Assembly: GCA_030725745.1 (NCBI GenBank)
Contig: JANRFH010000012.1
Location: 41,991 to 105,990 of the forward strand
DNA: 64,000 nt
Source: Akkermansiaceae bacterium
GTDB lineage: Bacteria > Verrucomicrobiota > Verrucomicrobiia > Verrucomicrobiales > Akkermansiaceae
Reading direction: 5' to 3'
In this document: positions 1-8,646 of the stretch, one piece after another
How the letters are laid out: the number at the start of each line of letters is the position of its first letter
Position numbering within the stretch: the stretch's first letter is position 1
Notes under the pieces: generated by a model
What the model saw: the letters and a program-made list of their open reading frames with translations, nothing else
What the model was told of the DNA's origin: nothing
Databases searched by the model: none
Program-made: the position numbers and the translations under genes

Positions 1-461
1 TTTGCGACTTTTGCATCCAATATAGCTCCAAGCTCTGCGCTAAGGTCGGAGTCCATTGATTTTACCGCCTGGTTCGCAAATTGGTCATCTACGGCAGTGA
101 TATCAATCAAGCCTGAATTCTTTTGAGCCTGTGGCTGCTCTGCATATTGAGGAGGTGCGTATTGCTGCGGAGGAGCAGCTTGAAAGTGTTGGGGCGCTGG
201 CTGGTATTGCTGCGGTTGTGTCGCATAAGCCTGCGGAGCTTGTTGCTGCTTCTGGTCAAACTGCTGTGGCGATGCGTAGCCGTGGGCTTGGGGTGGAGCT
301 GCTTGGAAAGCGTTCGGCTGCGCCGCAGGAGCTGCCGGTTGTCTTGTAAACGCCGCAGGTGCAGCCTTCACCTGCGATTCAGGGGTTCCGAAACGGCTTG
401 GTGCAGACTTCTCATGAAGAGCAGCCTCGAACAACTTATCCAAATCTTCACGACTCGTCAT
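1..461 (-). CDS. Q/P/A-rich hypothetical protein (N-terminal part, runs off window)
   Basis: This gene is absent from the ORF track because its stop lies beyond base 1. On the minus strand an ATG at 461 opens a frame to the window edge, about 153 codons. The N-terminus (MTSREDLDKLFEAAL) looks helical. It is followed by a roughly 90-residue low-complexity linker rich in Gln, Pro and Ala, then an ordered segment (GLIDITAVDDQF...LGAILDAKVA) where the window ends. No signal peptide is visible in this part. A cytoplasmic N-terminus on a longer protein is plausible, but I do not recognise the family and assign no function. The plus-strand ORFs at 123 and 131 are its shadows. Confidence 0.65.
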   Translation of the reverse strand, partial: MTSREDLDKLFEAALHEKSAPSRFGTPESQVKAAPAAFTRQPAAPAAQPNAFQAAPPQAHGYASPQQFDQKQQQAPQAYATQPQQYQPAPQHFQAAPPQQYAPPQYAEQPQAQKNSGLIDITAVDDQFANQAVKSMDSDLSAELGAILDAKVA

Positions 462-573
462 GGCAGATAAAAAACAACAAATTAGTTAACATTTGTCAAA
501 TATCTTTCCAGCTTAACTAAATTGGATTGGAAACAAGAACCATTCGAAAGCATGAATTTACATGCCTCTCACC

Positions 574-1425
574 TCACAGAAGTGCGATAACTTGTTGATT
601 CTCCATGAGCGAATCACGAGTCACCGGATAGAATCCGGAATCTGCGAGACCACAAAATACCTCGCTCCTAGTCAGGACAGGGTCACCGAAAATGGTGCAA
701 ACGGCGGCGTCTGCGGCATCCCGTCCTGTGGCGATCCTAATGAGACCATTGAGTGGAGCTAGACGCGTTGGATCGAAGATATACCACCATCCCCCGATCA
801 AGACTTCGAAGCATGCGTGAAAGTCTGGAGGATTGAGCTGGTACGCATACACAGTCGCATAACGAGCTGGGACATCGAGCGCACGGCAGAACGCAATGCC
901 CAGGTGCGCAAAATCCCTACAGACACCCTGTCGTGTCTCCATTGTGTCGACAGCAGATGAAGTCTCGCCCGAGCTTCCGCTTACATAGGCAATGTTTTCG
1001 AAAATCCAATCGCTCACTACGGAAGCGATTTCGTAAGGCGTTCTCAAATGACCAAACATGGCATTCGCCTGCTGGCGTATCCTATCGGATTGGCAATAAC
1101 GGCTGGGAAAGAGGAAAGGTATTGCTTCTGGAGTCAATTCTCCAGAGCCACCTGTAGAGAGGTCTTGTGCGCTATCGATGCGGTAAGACACATCAACCAG
1201 AGCCCTATAACTGACCGAGAGAGTTCCCTGATAGAATGTCTCAATCCGGGAAAATCGGTTCATTCCACTCTCAATGTGGAACTCCTCCATGTGTACCTCC
1301 GGCTCAGTGAACACATATTCCTCCAGAACATTCTGACCACCCGTTTGAATGCATTTCAAGGCGAAGAGAAACGTAGCAGCGCTATTTAGGTTATATTCAA
1401 GCTCGCAGCTGACATTAAATCTCAT
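574..1425 (-). CDS. Transglutaminase-like family protein
   Basis: The 283-residue protein has the two-part layout of bacterial transglutaminase-like proteins: an N-terminal beta-rich region (about 1-150) and a C-terminal papain-fold core. The expected triad is visible in order: Cys in GVCRDFAHLG, His in PDFHACFEV and Asp in IFDPTRLAP. These domains usually act as cysteine proteases or amidases, or in protein crosslinking. The substrate cannot be read from sequence. No signal peptide is evident, so it is probably cytoplasmic. It is transcribed alone, divergently from the lactonase. Family is confident, biochemical role is not. Confidence 0.85.
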   Translation of the reverse strand: MRFNVSCELEYNLNSAATFLFALKCIQTGGQNVLEEYVFTEPEVHMEEFHIESGMNRFSRIETFYQGTLSVSYRALVDVSYRIDSAQDLSTGGSGELTPEAIPFLFPSRYCQSDRIRQQANAMFGHLRTPYEIASVVSDWIFENIAYVSGSSGETSSAVDTMETRQGVCRDFAHLGIAFCRALDVPARYATVYAYQLNPPDFHACFEVLIGGWWYIFDPTRLAPLNGLIRIATGRDAADAAVCTIFGDPVLTRSEVFCGLADSGFYPVTRDSLMENQQVIALL

Positions 1426-1609
1426 GGGTCTTCTGGTGGTGAGGCCGGTATTTCAAAGAAAGACATGGCAGCTCGCGTGCCATAGTAGGCAGCAAACTCA
1501 CTTCGGCAAAGTCAAGATCTTAGGAATGCCTCACCCCACATCTGGTTAATGACTCATTTTCTTGCCAAGGCACGTCCTGCGGCGGAACCTCAACCAATCT
1601 CTCAAAACC

Positions 1610-2683
1610 ATGAAAATCCAAGCATCTATCTTATCAATCGCCCTAGTCCCGTGCCTAGCCATCGCACAGCCAGTTTTTTTAGGAACCAATGCCGACGGTA
1701 TCTATCTCGCTGAATTCGATCCGGAGGAAGGCACGCTCTCGAAGCCAGAACTCGCGGCGGAGATAACTGCTCCCGGCTTCCTAGCCATTCATCCAGAAAA
1801 ACCTATCCTCTACGCTGTCAGCAGGGGAAACACTCTTACTGCATTTTCCATCGGCGATAAAAACTCACTCACCGCATTAGGAGAAGTGAACACCGGCGGA
1901 AAAAACCCAACACACCTTTCGATTGATGCCACGGGAGGCACTGCTGGAATCGCGAATTACAGCAATGGATCAATCACAACCATCAGCCTTGATGCCGATG
2001 GAAAACCTAAAGAAGTCATCTCTTATTTAGAGATTAAAGGCTCAGGGCCGCATCCCAAACGCCAAAACGAACCACATGCACATGGAGCTTATTTCGATTC
2101 TAATAACCAGTTCATGTTCGTTCCCGATCTAGGGATCGATAAAACACTCATCTATCGATTCGACGCTTCCACTTCGGAAATCAAGGATCATGGCTTCATC
2201 GCCAGCGCTCCCGGTGCTGGCCCACGACACATGACTTTTTCCCCCGACGGGAAGCACGCATACATCAACAACGAGCTCGATAACACCCTCCTCGCTGCCG
2301 TCTACGATCCTGAAAAAGGCGCACTCACCGCCATAGGCACATACCCCACCCTGCCAGCGGATTACAAAGGAGAAAGCACGACCGCAGAAGTCGAAGTGCA
2401 CCCAAACGGACGCTTTGTTTACGTTTCAAACCGTGGCCACGACTCTATCGCAGTGTTCTCACGCGATACGACTTCCGGTGAGCTCACACCACTTCAACAC
2501 GCACCTTGCGGCACAAATATTCCACGCCATTTCAAAATCGATCCATCTGGAAAATGGCTACTCTGCGGAGGTCAAAACTCGAACAATATTGCCATACTCC
2601 CCCTAGATCCGGAGACCGGACTTCTTGGTGAACCAAAATCTATCGTAGAGACAGTCGCCCCGATTTGTATCTTGTTCCCGTAG
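1610..2683 (+). CDS. Secreted lactonase-family beta-propeller (Pgl-like)
   Basis: I start at the ATG at 1610 (357 aa) because it begins a clean signal peptide, MKIQASILSIALVPCLAIAQ. The track start at 1562 is an upstream TTG. The mature protein carries the repeating blades of the lactonase seven-bladed propeller family (for example FLAIHPEKPILYAVSR, GPRHMTFSPDGKHAYI, VEVHPNGRFVYVSNRGHDS, GTNIPRHFKIDPSGKWLL). Cytoplasmic members hydrolyse 6-phosphogluconolactone. A secreted member cannot be assumed to do that, and export suggests another lactone or a binding role. Its stop is 3 bp from the convergent YqaA gene. Confidence 0.85.
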   Translation: MKIQASILSIALVPCLAIAQPVFLGTNADGIYLAEFDPEEGTLSKPELAAEITAPGFLAIHPEKPILYAVSRGNTLTAFSIGDKNSLTALGEVNTGGKNPTHLSIDATGGTAGIANYSNGSITTISLDADGKPKEVISYLEIKGSGPHPKRQNEPHAHGAYFDSNNQFMFVPDLGIDKTLIYRFDASTSEIKDHGFIASAPGAGPRHMTFSPDGKHAYINNELDNTLLAAVYDPEKGALTAIGTYPTLPADYKGESTTAEVEVHPNGRFVYVSNRGHDSIAVFSRDTTSGELTPLQHAPCGTNIPRHFKIDPSGKWLLCGGQNSNNIAILPLDPETGLLGEPKSIVETVAPICILFP

Positions 2684-2686
2684 CCC

Positions 2687-3304
2687 TCAGCGTAGGAATT
2701 TGAGCACCACGATCCCACCGATCAGCAGAAGAGTCCCAGCGATGAAGCACAACTCTAGGTGTCTCTCGATGAAAGGGCGGACACGGTTACCGAAGATGCG
2801 GATCAATCCGGCAACGAGGAAAAACCGGAAGCCTCTACCAATCACCGATGCGCCGATGAGCAGCGGAAGACTGTAATTCGCCATCCCGGAAAAGATCGTG
2901 AAGACCTTGTAGGGAATCGGCGTGATGGCAGCGATGAGGATACCCCAGAAGCCATACGCATCATACCAGCCTTGGATCTTCTCTTGGGTGTGCCCGCTTG
3001 CATCGAAAAGATTGAGGATAGGGATCGCGACCGTATCTCGCAAACCATAGCCAATTCCCCATCCGGCGATACCGCCCAGAACCGAACCAGCGGTACAAAC
3101 CAAGGCATACTTGAGCCATTTCTCCCGTGCACCGAAGCATAGCGCCAGCAACAAGATATCTGGAGGTATCGGGAAAAAAGAAGACTCTATGAAAGCGATA
3201 AAAAATAAGGCCCACGTCCCAGCCGGATGATCCGCCCATGAGACAGTCCATGCATATAGGCGGCGGATGATGTTTGGCTTCTTGGCCACTGCTTCAGTTG
3301 TCAT
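2687..3304 (-). CDS. YqaA/DedA-family (SNARE-associated) membrane protein
   Basis: This is a 205-residue integral membrane protein with about five hydrophobic segments. The early FIESSFFPIPPDILLLALCFG motif region and the later AAITPIPYKVFTIFSGMA segment match the DedA/VTT fold, and the compact size fits the YqaA branch. DedA-superfamily proteins act in lipid scrambling or transport and envelope homeostasis; which lipid this one moves is unknown. It lies 10 bp downstream of gpsA-plsY on the same strand, so it may be co-transcribed with phospholipid synthesis genes, which fits a membrane-lipid role. Confidence 0.85.
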   Translation of the reverse strand: MTTEAVAKKPNIIRRLYAWTVSWADHPAGTWALFFIAFIESSFFPIPPDILLLALCFGAREKWLKYALVCTAGSVLGGIAGWGIGYGLRDTVAIPILNLFDASGHTQEKIQGWYDAYGFWGILIAAITPIPYKVFTIFSGMANYSLPLLIGASVIGRGFRFFLVAGLIRIFGNRVRPFIERHLELCFIAGTLLLIGGIVVLKFLR

Positions 3305-3314
3305 TTATTGAAAT

Positions 3315-4316
3315 TCATTCGCTTTCCATCCGTGTATCGCGAGAAAGGAGTTCCATCATCGCCTCAGCGGCGGGTTTGTTTTCATAGAGCATGCTGAAGG
3401 CAGCATCGATGATCGGAGTCCTCACCCCAGCCTTGCGCGCGGCCTCATGGATGGAGAGCGTATTCGGCACACCCTCAGCCACCATGCCTAGAGCATCGGT
3501 CGCTTCAGCAAGAGTCTTGCCTCTTCCAAGTGCCAGCCCGACCTTGTGGTTACGAGAATGCTCGGAGAAACAGGTCACCAAAAGATCGCCCACCCCCGAG
3601 AGACCAGAAAAAGTTTCCTGCCGCCCACCGAGGGCGACTCCAAGCCGCGTCATCTCCGCCAGCGCTCGGGTGACAAGCGCTGCGGTGGCATTGTCCCCAA
3701 GACCTAGCCCGTGAGCGATACCAGCAGCAATCGCATAGACATTCTTAATCGCACCTCCCAGCTCGATACCCGCCAGATCCGTGCTCGTGTAAGGACGGAA
3801 ATGCGGCAGGGTAAATAGATCCTGCAACGCCATTGCCACCCCAGCGTCCGTGCAGCCGATTACCGCACACGCAGCCTGGCCTCTCGCGATTTCCTCCGCG
3901 TGGTTAGGCCCCGAAAGCGCGGCGACTTCATTATCAGGAAGAAGCTCTTTCAGGATTTCACTCATCCTCTCACCAGAGCTGCGCTCGATTCCTTTCGCGC
4001 AGGAAAGCAAGACCGCATCCGGCGAGACTCCAGCTGCTACCAGCTCCTTAGCGCATTGGCGGGTGGCCGCCGTCGGCACCGCAAAAATAATAAGTGGATG
4101 CTTTGACGCTGCGGCTATCTCCGTGCCCGCCACCACGCACTCTGGTAAAATAATATCCGCAAGATACTGGGGGTTGCGGTGCTCAGTATTGATCGTGGCG
4201 GCGACTTGTGCGTCGCGCCCGATGATCACGATCCTTTCGAGCTTCGGGGAAAGGAGCTTGGCGATCGCCGTCCCGAAGGAACCCGATCCGAGGATGGCTG
4301 CGCTTTTAAAATTCAT
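3315..4316 (-). CDS. gpsA: Glycerol-3-phosphate dehydrogenase [NAD(P)+]
   Basis: GpsA reduces dihydroxyacetone phosphate to sn-glycerol-3-phosphate, the backbone for phospholipids. The 333-residue length is typical. The N-terminal Rossmann motif AILGSGSFGTAIA binds NAD(P)H, and the conserved catalytic block ELGGAIKNVYAIAAG with its lysine follows near residue 190. The later segment LVTRALAEMTRLG is also family-typical. The ATG at 4316 overlaps the plsY stop by 4 bp (ATGA), which implies translational coupling: PlsY uses the product of GpsA as acyl acceptor. Confidence 0.97.
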   Translation of the reverse strand: MNFKSAAILGSGSFGTAIAKLLSPKLERIVIIGRDAQVAATINTEHRNPQYLADIILPECVVAGTEIAAASKHPLIIFAVPTAATRQCAKELVAAGVSPDAVLLSCAKGIERSSGERMSEILKELLPDNEVAALSGPNHAEEIARGQAACAVIGCTDAGVAMALQDLFTLPHFRPYTSTDLAGIELGGAIKNVYAIAAGIAHGLGLGDNATAALVTRALAEMTRLGVALGGRQETFSGLSGVGDLLVTCFSEHSRNHKVGLALGRGKTLAEATDALGMVAEGVPNTLSIHEAARKAGVRTPIIDAAFSMLYENKPAAEAMMELLSRDTRMESE

Positions 4317-5056
4317 GGATCGAGCTTTTCCTGTTTCGCTTTTCCACCCCAGACGAAACGCGATTCCGTGCCGTCACACAGGCGGCGGATATTCGTGCGG
4401 TGTTTCCATATCGCCATGATGCCGATGAGTAGACTGAGGGCAAATAGCGGTTTATTCCAATCTCCTGCCTCCCACAGGCTGATGCCGTCAGCATTTTTGT
4501 GAAACCTCGCCCCAAGATGGGTAAGGATAGGGAGTGAAGCCGCACCTACCATGCTTGCAACCGCAACGTATCGGGTCACCAACAGCGTGAGGATGAAAAT
4601 GATGAGAAGTATCACAACAGCGGCAGGCATCAGCCCGATCAAGACACCAGCGGAGGTAGCAATCCCCTTCCCACCTTTGAAGCCGATCCAAGGCGAATAG
4701 TTATGACCTAACACAGCAGCAAGAGCCGTGATGACATGGACAAGCTGCCCCTTGAGCTGCTCGGCAGCGCTCAATTTCAGCGCGAAGGCCTCAGGGAATG
4801 GTAGAGGAATGGGAATTCCCCGCCCTGTGATTTGCACAAGGTTCACGGCAATCACCACGGGAATGAAGCCTTTCAGCAGATCCAAAAACAAACAGCTCAA
4901 TCCAAACTTCTTACCAACAACTCTGAACACATTTGTCGCGCCAATATTTCCCGAACCATGCTGCCGAATATCGATCCCCTTAGCCTTCGCGATGAAAAGA
5001 CCGAACGGAATGGAGCCGAGGAGAAATGCCAGCAGAGGACAGAACCAGAGTTGCAT
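4313..5056 (-). CDS. plsY: Glycerol-3-phosphate acyltransferase PlsY
   Basis: PlsY acylates glycerol-3-phosphate at sn-1 with acyl phosphate, giving lysophosphatidic acid in the inner membrane. The three hallmark motifs are present: GSIPFG followed by GSGNIGATNVFR near the N-terminus, the central HNYSPWIGFKGGKGIATS, and a later RYVAVASM segment. At 247 residues it is longer than the usual roughly 200. The extra length lies in the loop around residues 75-100 (IPIPLPFPEAFALKL) and at the C-terminus. It is transcribed upstream of gpsA and overlaps it by 4 bp. Confidence 0.96.
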   Translation of the reverse strand: MQLWFCPLLAFLLGSIPFGLFIAKAKGIDIRQHGSGNIGATNVFRVVGKKFGLSCLFLDLLKGFIPVVIAVNLVQITGRGIPIPLPFPEAFALKLSAAEQLKGQLVHVITALAAVLGHNYSPWIGFKGGKGIATSAGVLIGLMPAAVVILLIIFILTLLVTRYVAVASMVGAASLPILTHLGARFHKNADGISLWEAGDWNKPLFALSLLIGIMAIWKHRTNIRRLCDGTESRFVWGGKAKQEKLDP

Positions 5057-5077
5057 GTGTGTAGTGGTGAAAATCCC

Positions 5078-5710
5078 TTACTCGACGGTGATGCTTTTGA
5101 TGAGCACCGGCTCAGTCGGAATGTCATCAGAGGGAAGCTCCATCTTCTCTCCAGTCTCCGGATGAAGCATCACGATACTGTCGGACTTGGTTTCGACTTC
5201 CTTGATCTTGTTCACTACATCCATACCCTCGACCACTTTGCCGAAGACCGCATAGCCACCATTATTTGGGAAATCCAACATCTTGTTATCCCCCACATTA
5301 ATGAAAAACTGCGCAGTCGCGCTATCTGGATCCGCTGTCCTAGCCATTGCAATACTTCCGATCTCATTCGACAGGCCATTGCGGCCTTCGTTTTTGATTC
5401 CATCTCCAGTCGGCTTTTCAACAAGAGCATTTTCCTTTAGCGCAAAGCCACCGCCCTGGATCATGAATCCGTTAATCACTCTGTGGAAAACTGTCCCGGA
5501 GTAGTGGCCATCCTTCACGTATTTGAGGAAATTTCCCACAGTGACCGGCGCTTTCTCCGCATTCAACTCGATCACAACATCACCCATGCTCGTCACCATC
5601 TTGACGCGAACTGGTGCTGCGGCCTCAGCATCGCTGGAGGCCTCTTCGGATTTGCAGGCACTAATAAGTGCGAGACCAAGCATTGCGATTGTTGTGAAAT
5701 ATTTTTTCAT
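5078..5710 (-). CDS. Lipoprotein cyclophilin-type peptidyl-prolyl isomerase
   Basis: This 210-residue protein has a lipoprotein signal (LGLALISAC, cleavage before Cys19) and a cyclophilin domain from about residue 35. The domain starts VRVKMVTSMGDVVIELN and carries the catalytic-loop block GTVFHRVINGFMIQGGGF and the later ATAQFFINV. Cyclophilins catalyse cis-trans isomerisation of prolyl bonds. With the lipid anchor this one should assist folding of envelope proteins. An insertion near the C-terminus (VMLHPETGEKMELPSDD) is unusual for minimal bacterial cyclophilins. It lies 21 bp upstream of plsY on the same strand. Confidence 0.93.
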   Translation of the reverse strand: MKKYFTTIAMLGLALISACKSEEASSDAEAAAPVRVKMVTSMGDVVIELNAEKAPVTVGNFLKYVKDGHYSGTVFHRVINGFMIQGGGFALKENALVEKPTGDGIKNEGRNGLSNEIGSIAMARTADPDSATAQFFINVGDNKMLDFPNNGGYAVFGKVVEGMDVVNKIKEVETKSDSIVMLHPETGEKMELPSDDIPTEPVLIKSITVE

Positions 5711-5831
5711 CGGGACGGCAGGATTAGGTGGCTAGCCGCGTATTGCAAGCGGACTCCGACTTCCGAAAAAATTCATCTGGTGGCGTGATGCAAGTCAGCA
5801 CACGCACCTTCATAGATCCCGGCATGTCACC

Positions 5832-6011
5832 TCAGTAAACAGGCGCCCCATACTCATATTCTTGGTCAGCGGTGTCTCCGCCACCAGAATTGGCCTCTTG
5901 GATTTTACGCACTGACCAACTGGACAAAGCCTTGGTATCACGCCAGACACCGATGGTGGTATTGCATGAAACCAAGCCAAAAACCGTAGCCAGCAAAAGA
6001 AGCTTTTTCAT
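5832..6011 (-). CDS. Small lipoprotein, unknown function
   Basis: I start at the ATG at 6011 (59 aa): MKKLLLLATVFGLVSC is a compact lipoprotein signal with a lipobox ending at Cys16. The ORF-track start 36 bases upstream would precede the signal peptide with 12 unnatural residues. The mature part is only about 44 residues (NTTIGVWRDTKALSSW...YGAPVY), with one predicted short helix. It is not recognised beyond being lipoprotein-like. The size recalls entericidin-type peptides, but no specific motif supports that. It sits between a cyclophilin lipoprotein gene and a pseudopilin gene, all on the minus strand. Confidence 0.7.
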   Translation of the reverse strand: MKKLLLLATVFGLVSCNTTIGVWRDTKALSSWSVRKIQEANSGGGDTADQEYEYGAPVY

Positions 6012-6043
6012 GGGAAGTAGTGTAAACCATGAAAATAAGTTAA

Positions 6044-6072
6044 GCAACCTTGATTTTCAAGGTTGCCTTTTT
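6044..6072. terminator. Bidirectional intrinsic-terminator-like hairpin
   Basis: GCAACCTTGA and its perfect complement TCAAGGTTGC enclose a 3-nt loop, giving a 10-bp stem. On the plus side it is followed by CTTTTTC. On the minus side it is followed by TTAACTTATTTT. It lies 22 bp past the pseudopilin stop, so terminating that minus-strand transcript is the likely role. Confidence 0.75.
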
Positions 6073-6087
6073 CTTGATAAGCCAGGC

Positions 6088-6690
6088 TTACCAGCTCTTG
6101 ACCAAGGTACTGACCGTCGCACTACTCGGCTCATCAACATCGACGCCAAGGCTGTAAACAGCACATTTTTTACCGTTAAGTTTTACTGCTGTGCCTGTTT
6201 GCTTGGTGGTGAAGTCAAGCCTGTCGTCATAGTTGTAATCCATCCAGATATAGAAGGCTCCTCCCCACGAATCATACATTCCTAGGACTGCGTCACCGTT
6301 GGATGAATAGATGATGCCACCTCTATCTCTTTTGCCTTCTTTATTATTCAGAAAACGAATCTTGCGGGGATTCTGCACATCATCGCTAGTGCTATCCTCG
6401 ATCGCTGCCAGAATCTCCAATAAGCCGACTCCGTCTCCAGTCGAATCCAGGTCAACATCTTTATCGTTAGTGCCTGGATCAGGGAGCGCCGAATATTCGG
6501 CATAGAACTGCTCTACAGCTGTAGTGATCGATACTGCACCAGCCTGAGAGGAAACTTTTTTCGCTTTATTCAGTGCGGCGTTTCCACCGGCAAATCCTGC
6601 TGCAGCAAGAATCGCGATGATAGTGATGACGACGAGCAGCTCGACGAGAGTGAAGCCGTTGGTGGTATTTTTATTTTGTGGAGTTTTCAT
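6088..6690 (-). CDS. Type II secretion / type IV pilin-like pseudopilin
   Basis: This 200-residue protein has a short positively charged leader ending in Gly, then the prepilin motif GFTLVELLVVITIIAIL with Glu5 of the mature protein. A prepilin peptidase would cleave after Gly13 and methylate the new Phe. The C-terminal globular part contains a G-type pseudopilin pattern (SAVEQFYAEYSALP-like helix end, then beta strands with YDSWGGAFYIWMDYNYDDRLD). Such proteins build the periplasmic pseudopilus of a type II system. No other secretion gene is nearby, so it is an orphan, as is common in Verrucomicrobia and Planctomycetes. Confidence 0.9.
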   Translation of the reverse strand: MKTPQNKNTTNGFTLVELLVVITIIAILAAAGFAGGNAALNKAKKVSSQAGAVSITTAVEQFYAEYSALPDPGTNDKDVDLDSTGDGVGLLEILAAIEDSTSDDVQNPRKIRFLNNKEGKRDRGGIIYSSNGDAVLGMYDSWGGAFYIWMDYNYDDRLDFTTKQTGTAVKLNGKKCAVYSLGVDVDEPSSATVSTLVKSW

Positions 6691-6798
6691 TGAGTTGGAA
6701 AATGGGGATTTGAGCTATGGATGAGAAGCACAAAAAGCATGGACAACGTATTTACCTAAACTTTCATCACGCCGATTGCAAATCATTTCGGGGGCGGG

Positions 6799-7734
6799 TC
6801 ATTTGGATTGCTCAAGCATCCTCAGAAGCGGCAGTTCAGCCCTTTTTCGGATCTCTTCGTCCATTTCCACGCGGGGCTCGAGATCGCGCAGGCAGTTGCG
6901 GAGCTTCTCAAGGGTATTCATTTTCATGTAACGGCAGTCCGCGCATGCGCAACGGTCGGTGGGGCCGGGTATGAGATTCTTGTCAGGTGCCTCCTTGCGC
7001 AGGCGGTTTAGCATGCCGCTCTCCGTCACTACAATGATGTCCTTGACCGGTGCGTTCTTGCAGAAATCCACCATCTTTTCGGTAGAGCAGACCTCATCAG
7101 CAAGCAATCTGACCGCCTGCGTGCACTCGGGGTGCGCCACCACTAGAGCATCCGGATACTCCTGCTTAATCTTGTTGATCGAGTCCCGCGTAAATTCCAC
7201 GTGGACATAGCAGTTGCCTTTCCAGAGATCCATCTTGCGCCCGGTTTGCTCCATCACCCAGGCACCGAGGTTTTCATCTGGCACGAAAAGGATGGGGCGA
7301 TCCGCGGGAGCAAGGTTGACGATTTTCACGGCATTCCCCGAGGTGCAGATCACGTCGCAAAGCGCCTTCACCCCGCCCGAGCAATTGATGTAGGCGATGA
7401 CGTAGTAGTTCTTCTCCGCATTTTCCTTGATAAATGCTTCAAGCTGATCCGCTGGGCAGGATTGCTCCAGCGAGCAGCCAGCATCCTTGTCAGGCAATAC
7501 CACAATTTTCGAAGGATTCACGATCTTCGCCGTCTCCGCCATGAAATGCACACCGCAGAACACGATGACTTCGGCGTCCGTCGCTTTCGCCTGATAAGCG
7601 AGGCCTAGCGAGTCCCCCACGTAGTCGGCGATATCTTGGATATCTCCGGTCTGATAGTTGTGGGCGAGAATGATCGCGTTTCGAGTACGCTTGAGTTCGA
7701 GGATTTCCTCATTCAGATCCAGTGCGGCTTGCAT
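6799..7734 (-). CDS. nadA: Quinolinate synthase A
   Basis: NadA condenses iminoaspartate with dihydroxyacetone phosphate to quinolinate in NAD synthesis, using a [4Fe-4S] cluster. Typical blocks are IILAHNYQTGDIQDIADYVG, VFCGVHFMAE, DVICTSGNAVK, VVAHPECTQAVR and CADCRYMKMNTLE; cysteines in the second, third and last blocks are the expected cluster ligands. I prefer the ATG at 7734 (311 aa) because MQAALDLNEEILELK matches the usual NadA N-terminus. The track start at 7794 is a TTG that would overlap the upstream gene by 11 bp. No nadB or nadC is in the window. Confidence 0.96.
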   Translation of the reverse strand: MQAALDLNEEILELKRTRNAIILAHNYQTGDIQDIADYVGDSLGLAYQAKATDAEVIVFCGVHFMAETAKIVNPSKIVVLPDKDAGCSLEQSCPADQLEAFIKENAEKNYYVIAYINCSGGVKALCDVICTSGNAVKIVNLAPADRPILFVPDENLGAWVMEQTGRKMDLWKGNCYVHVEFTRDSINKIKQEYPDALVVAHPECTQAVRLLADEVCSTEKMVDFCKNAPVKDIIVVTESGMLNRLRKEAPDKNLIPGPTDRCACADCRYMKMNTLEKLRNCLRDLEPRVEMDEEIRKRAELPLLRMLEQSK

Positions 7735-7783
7735 GTTGGCAATCTTCCCGTCTAACGGCGTCGTTGCAAGAGCCAATCGGTTC

Positions 7784-8605
7784 TTAGCCCGCAATCTGTG
7801 GCTGAACGACTTCCATCAGCCCGGTATGCTTCGCCCCGGCTTTGACGATGAGCCCTCCGGCACGCGCAAGTCCCTGAAGGTGCGCCTTCTTTTCGAGGGT
7901 GATTGTGCCCGAGCAAGTCAGCTGCGCTTTCACATGTCCATCAAGATAGGCTCTTTCGGCATAAACCTCGCCTTGGAATTCCACTTCAGCCCCGCGTTCA
8001 ACGCGCAATTCGCGGCAGCGCATATTTCCGATAATTTTCCCGTGACTCCTAATCCTTAAGACGCCGGAGCAATCTACCGCAGCTGCAAGCTTTCCTAGGA
8101 TCGTCAAGTCATGGCACTGCACGTGCACACCGATGATTGATCCAGTCTTCCCTACGTTTACGTTCCCGCGAGTCTGGATGCGCCTGCGCCAAGCCTGATT
8201 GATTTCATAATCCCTCAGGCTGATGTGTCCCCCACATTTTCTGCACTGGGTGGACTGCGCTTCTGAAGAAACCTCGAAGGGAAACTTGCAGTGATAGCAG
8301 TTGATGCCGCGCATCACTGGTGCCTTTTCAAAAAGCCTCCTCAAGAATCCCCTTCCGGAGGCATCACGCGAATCAGTTTTCTTCGGTGCCCGCGATCCGG
8401 TCGAAGCATGCTGAAGCGGTGGCTTCGAGGCGCTGGAAAGACGGGTCGCGTGTTTCGGGCGCACCACTGGCTTACCGTCCCGAATGTTCATGTGATTCCC
8501 ACAAGAACGACAGAGCGTTGATACGACCAGCGACGGTTCGTATTGTTGGTTCTGGCATTTCGGGCAAATAAGCTCGATCTGCCGCCCTTTCGGTTCGGCT
8601 CCCAT
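7784..8605 (-). CDS. Bactofilin-type polymerising protein with two zinc ribbons
   Basis: This 273-residue protein has two N-terminal zinc-ribbon units: CPKCQNQQYEP...CRSCGNH (about 14-37) and CYHCKFPF...CRKCGGH (about 104-128). They are separated by a basic Ser/Lys linker. From about residue 150 it shows the bactofilin-like right-handed beta-helix pattern (GKLAAAVDCSGVLRIRSHGKIIGNMRCRELRVERGAEVEFQG). Bactofilins form nucleotide-independent filaments that organise envelope growth and cell shape. The ribbons suggest an added protein or nucleic-acid contact, which is inference. It lies 41 bp downstream of a classical bactofilin gene on the same strand. Confidence 0.8.
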   Translation of the reverse strand: MGAEPKGRQIELICPKCQNQQYEPSLVVSTLCRSCGNHMNIRDGKPVVRPKHATRLSSASKPPLQHASTGSRAPKKTDSRDASGRGFLRRLFEKAPVMRGINCYHCKFPFEVSSEAQSTQCRKCGGHISLRDYEINQAWRRRIQTRGNVNVGKTGSIIGVHVQCHDLTILGKLAAAVDCSGVLRIRSHGKIIGNMRCRELRVERGAEVEFQGEVYAERAYLDGHVKAQLTCSGTITLEKKAHLQGLARAGGLIVKAGAKHTGLMEVVQPQIAG

Positions 8606-8646
8606 GATATCAGTGATTTAGGGAAAAAGAGACCCTCGGAGAGACC